Origin: Cyclobacteriaceae bacterium
GTDB taxonomy: Bacteria > Bacteroidota > Bacteroidia > Cytophagales > Cyclobacteriaceae
DNA length: 64,000 bases
Direction: 5' to 3'
Assembly (NCBI GenBank): GCA_019638275.1
Contig: JAHBUC010000012.1
Location: forward strand, 1-64,000
In this document: piece by piece, positions 62,910 through 64,000 of the stretch
Layout of the letters: every line of letters starts with the position of its first letter
Numbering within the stretch: position 1 is the stretch's first letter
The notes under the pieces: model-generated
The model's input: the letters and a program-made list of their open reading frames with translations, nothing else
The model's database searches: none
Told to the model about the DNA's origin: nothing
Program-made: the position numbers and the translations under genes

Positions 62910-63929
62910 CTAATCTTTAATAAAAGTCGGGCAAGGAATGAGTTTTTCCTTTTTCTTATTCTTCGTGCGCAGGCTGGCCGCCAACCGGTACTTCACCCCG
63001 ATTTCATGGGCGCCTCCACCGATTGGTCCGAGTTCGGAGATGGTTAAATCATAGCTATAGCTGATCTCAATTTTTTCAAGGTGGAAACCCAACACCACCA
63101 CCATCGCATCCTGACTGATGTTATCGCTCACATTTTGCTGAATGGGAATTCCACGATACCACAAGCCCAACACCACAGGCTCATACAGGAAATAGGTACC
63201 AATATCCAACTGATCGAACATACCCTGATTTTTATACACAAACGAGGGCATAATGGCTGCTACCCGATCACGCTTTAACATACCTTGATACAACGGAATG
63301 CGTATCCCTCCATGAATGGTTGTCTTGATTGGGATAATAGCCTCCTCATCAATCATTGAGCGGTTGGGGCGATTCAAATGCGATGCGGAGAAGCCAAGCC
63401 ATAACCTACGACTGTAAATTAAAGCGCCTGCCCCAAAATCAAAGTAAGTCGCGCTTTGTATGTTGTTGTAATCGCCACTGGGTGGTGGGTCACCATTTCG
63501 ATCAAACTCAAGTTGATCGCTGAAGATCAATTTATTGAAATCAATATTCCGGTTTCCAACACCAAAATTCAACCCGGAAGAAAAAACAAATTTATCCGAC
63601 ACATTCACCTTGTAGGCATATTGCAAATTGATTTGCGTGGACTTTAATCCTGCTGTTCCGGCCTTGTCCACCATAGCCAAAATTCCAAATCCACTGTTCA
63701 GGTAATCAATACCGAAGTCGTACGAGAAAGCATACGTAACATACCCCCGGGTAATATTGGGCCATTGGTTTCGATGGTTGGCAATGAAGCGTTGATCGGT
63801 AGCGGTGCCACTGAAAGCGGGGTTAAGATACAACGGAGCCGCATAGTATTGCGAGAATTCAGGATCTTGTGCGTGAACCACTTGGTTTACAAACAATAGA
63901 AAAGCAATATATAATCCCCGCTTCATCAT
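62910..63929 (-). CDS. PorP/SprF-family outer-membrane protein (type IX secretion associated)
   Basis: A 339-residue protein with a signal peptide ending in VVHAQ. QDPEFSQYYAAPLYLNPAFS is the family start, FSYDFGIDYLNSGFGILAMVDK and the late FHLEKIEISYSYDLTISEL are typical. PorP/SprF proteins accompany CHU_C-type (type B sorting) cargo and help its surface attachment or secretion. The start overlaps the stop of the upstream partial gene by four bases (ATGATGA). Confidence 0.92.
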   Translation of the reverse strand: MMKRGLYIAFLLFVNQVVHAQDPEFSQYYAAPLYLNPAFSGTATDQRFIANHRNQWPNITRGYVTYAFSYDFGIDYLNSGFGILAMVDKAGTAGLKSTQINLQYAYKVNVSDKFVFSSGLNFGVGNRNIDFNKLIFSDQLEFDRNGDPPPSGDYNNIQSATYFDFGAGALIYSRRLWLGFSASHLNRPNRSMIDEEAIIPIKTTIHGGIRIPLYQGMLKRDRVAAIMPSFVYKNQGMFDQLDIGTYFLYEPVVLGLWYRGIPIQQNVSDNISQDAMVVVLGFHLEKIEISYSYDLTISELGPIGGGAHEIGVKYRLAASLRTKNKKKEKLIPCPTFIKD

Positions 63930-64000
63930 CTGATCAAATGAATATCGCCTGTACGGGTAACGGTATTACCATTTTCATACTTGGCTGTTATTTTATACAC
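63926..64000 (-). CDS. C-terminal end of a probable type IX secretion cargo (type B sorting domain)
   Basis: Only the last 24 residues are in the window: VYKITAKYENGNT then VTRTGDIHLIR and TGA. The ...G-x-hLIR ending is that of gliding-motility/CHU_C C-terminal domains, which are commonly encoded directly before a PorP/SprF gene. The overlap with that gene supports it. Confidence 0.65.
   Translation of the reverse strand: MYKITAKYENGNTVTRTGDIHLIR

Overview
The window looks like a chromosome segment from a Bacteroidota bacterium of the Cytophagales type. Evidence: an UpxY antiterminator beside a Wza/Wzc/Wzt/Wzm export set, a PorP/SprF protein next to a probable type IX secretion cargo end, a DUF4249/TonB-receptor pair, a TamL-like lipoprotein, BatB/BatC, ribosomal protein THX, and -7 boxes of the TAnnTTTG kind. 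Most genes lack a clear Shine-Dalgarno; the Hsp20 gene is an exception.

Bases 1-18132 (all minus strand) form a surface-polysaccharide locus. In transcription order: an SLC13 anion transporter, cysC, cysD, cysN and cysQ (sulfate activation and PAP recycling); a Uma2 protein; a UDP-glucuronate decarboxylase; a WbpB/WbpD/WbpE-like trio for a diacetamido uronic acid; UpxY and a winged-helix regulator; Wza, Wzc, Wzm, Wzt; a PAPS-type sulfotransferase; and the start of an FkbM methyltransferase. No sulfite-producing or sulfite-reducing gene is present, so the PAPS made here is best explained as donor for a sulfated polysaccharide. A Stealth - GT2 - Stealth triad follows (18244-21074).

Bases 21190-37580 are mostly housekeeping genes: penicillin acylase family, three tRNAs (Ser-GCT, Arg-TCT, Pro-TGG), BatB/BatC, thiolase, a YwqK-like repeat protein, purC, a STAS protein, RNase Z, a queuosine-precursor transporter, an SpoU methyltransferase, TamL and a fused two-subunit E1 dehydrogenase. 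Bases 37768-47647 hold Hsp20, a DUF4249 lipoprotein with a TonB receptor broken by a dense cluster of frame changes, an M20 peptidase, hemolysin III, and an accessory patch. The patch contains an AbiEii-like toxin with a small partner, a gene remnant, an unknown membrane protein, and a GRDP-like/Cys-Gly-rich gene pair.

Bases 50374-57184 are a complete tryptophan operon, trpE-G-D-C-F-B-(DUF1684)-A. It is preceded by an unannotated leader peptide with three consecutive Trp codons and a strong attenuator hairpin, directly behind the ribosomal protein THX gene. The rest has a GNAT enzyme, 4.5S SRP RNA, transaldolase, FtsE, an ECF sigma/anti-sigma pair, a CCA-adding enzyme and PorP/SprF.

Three families of short intergenic repeats are spread across the window. 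The most rewarding targets are the trp attenuator, the sulfated-polysaccharide locus, the GRDP/Cys-rich pair and the damaged TonB receptor.
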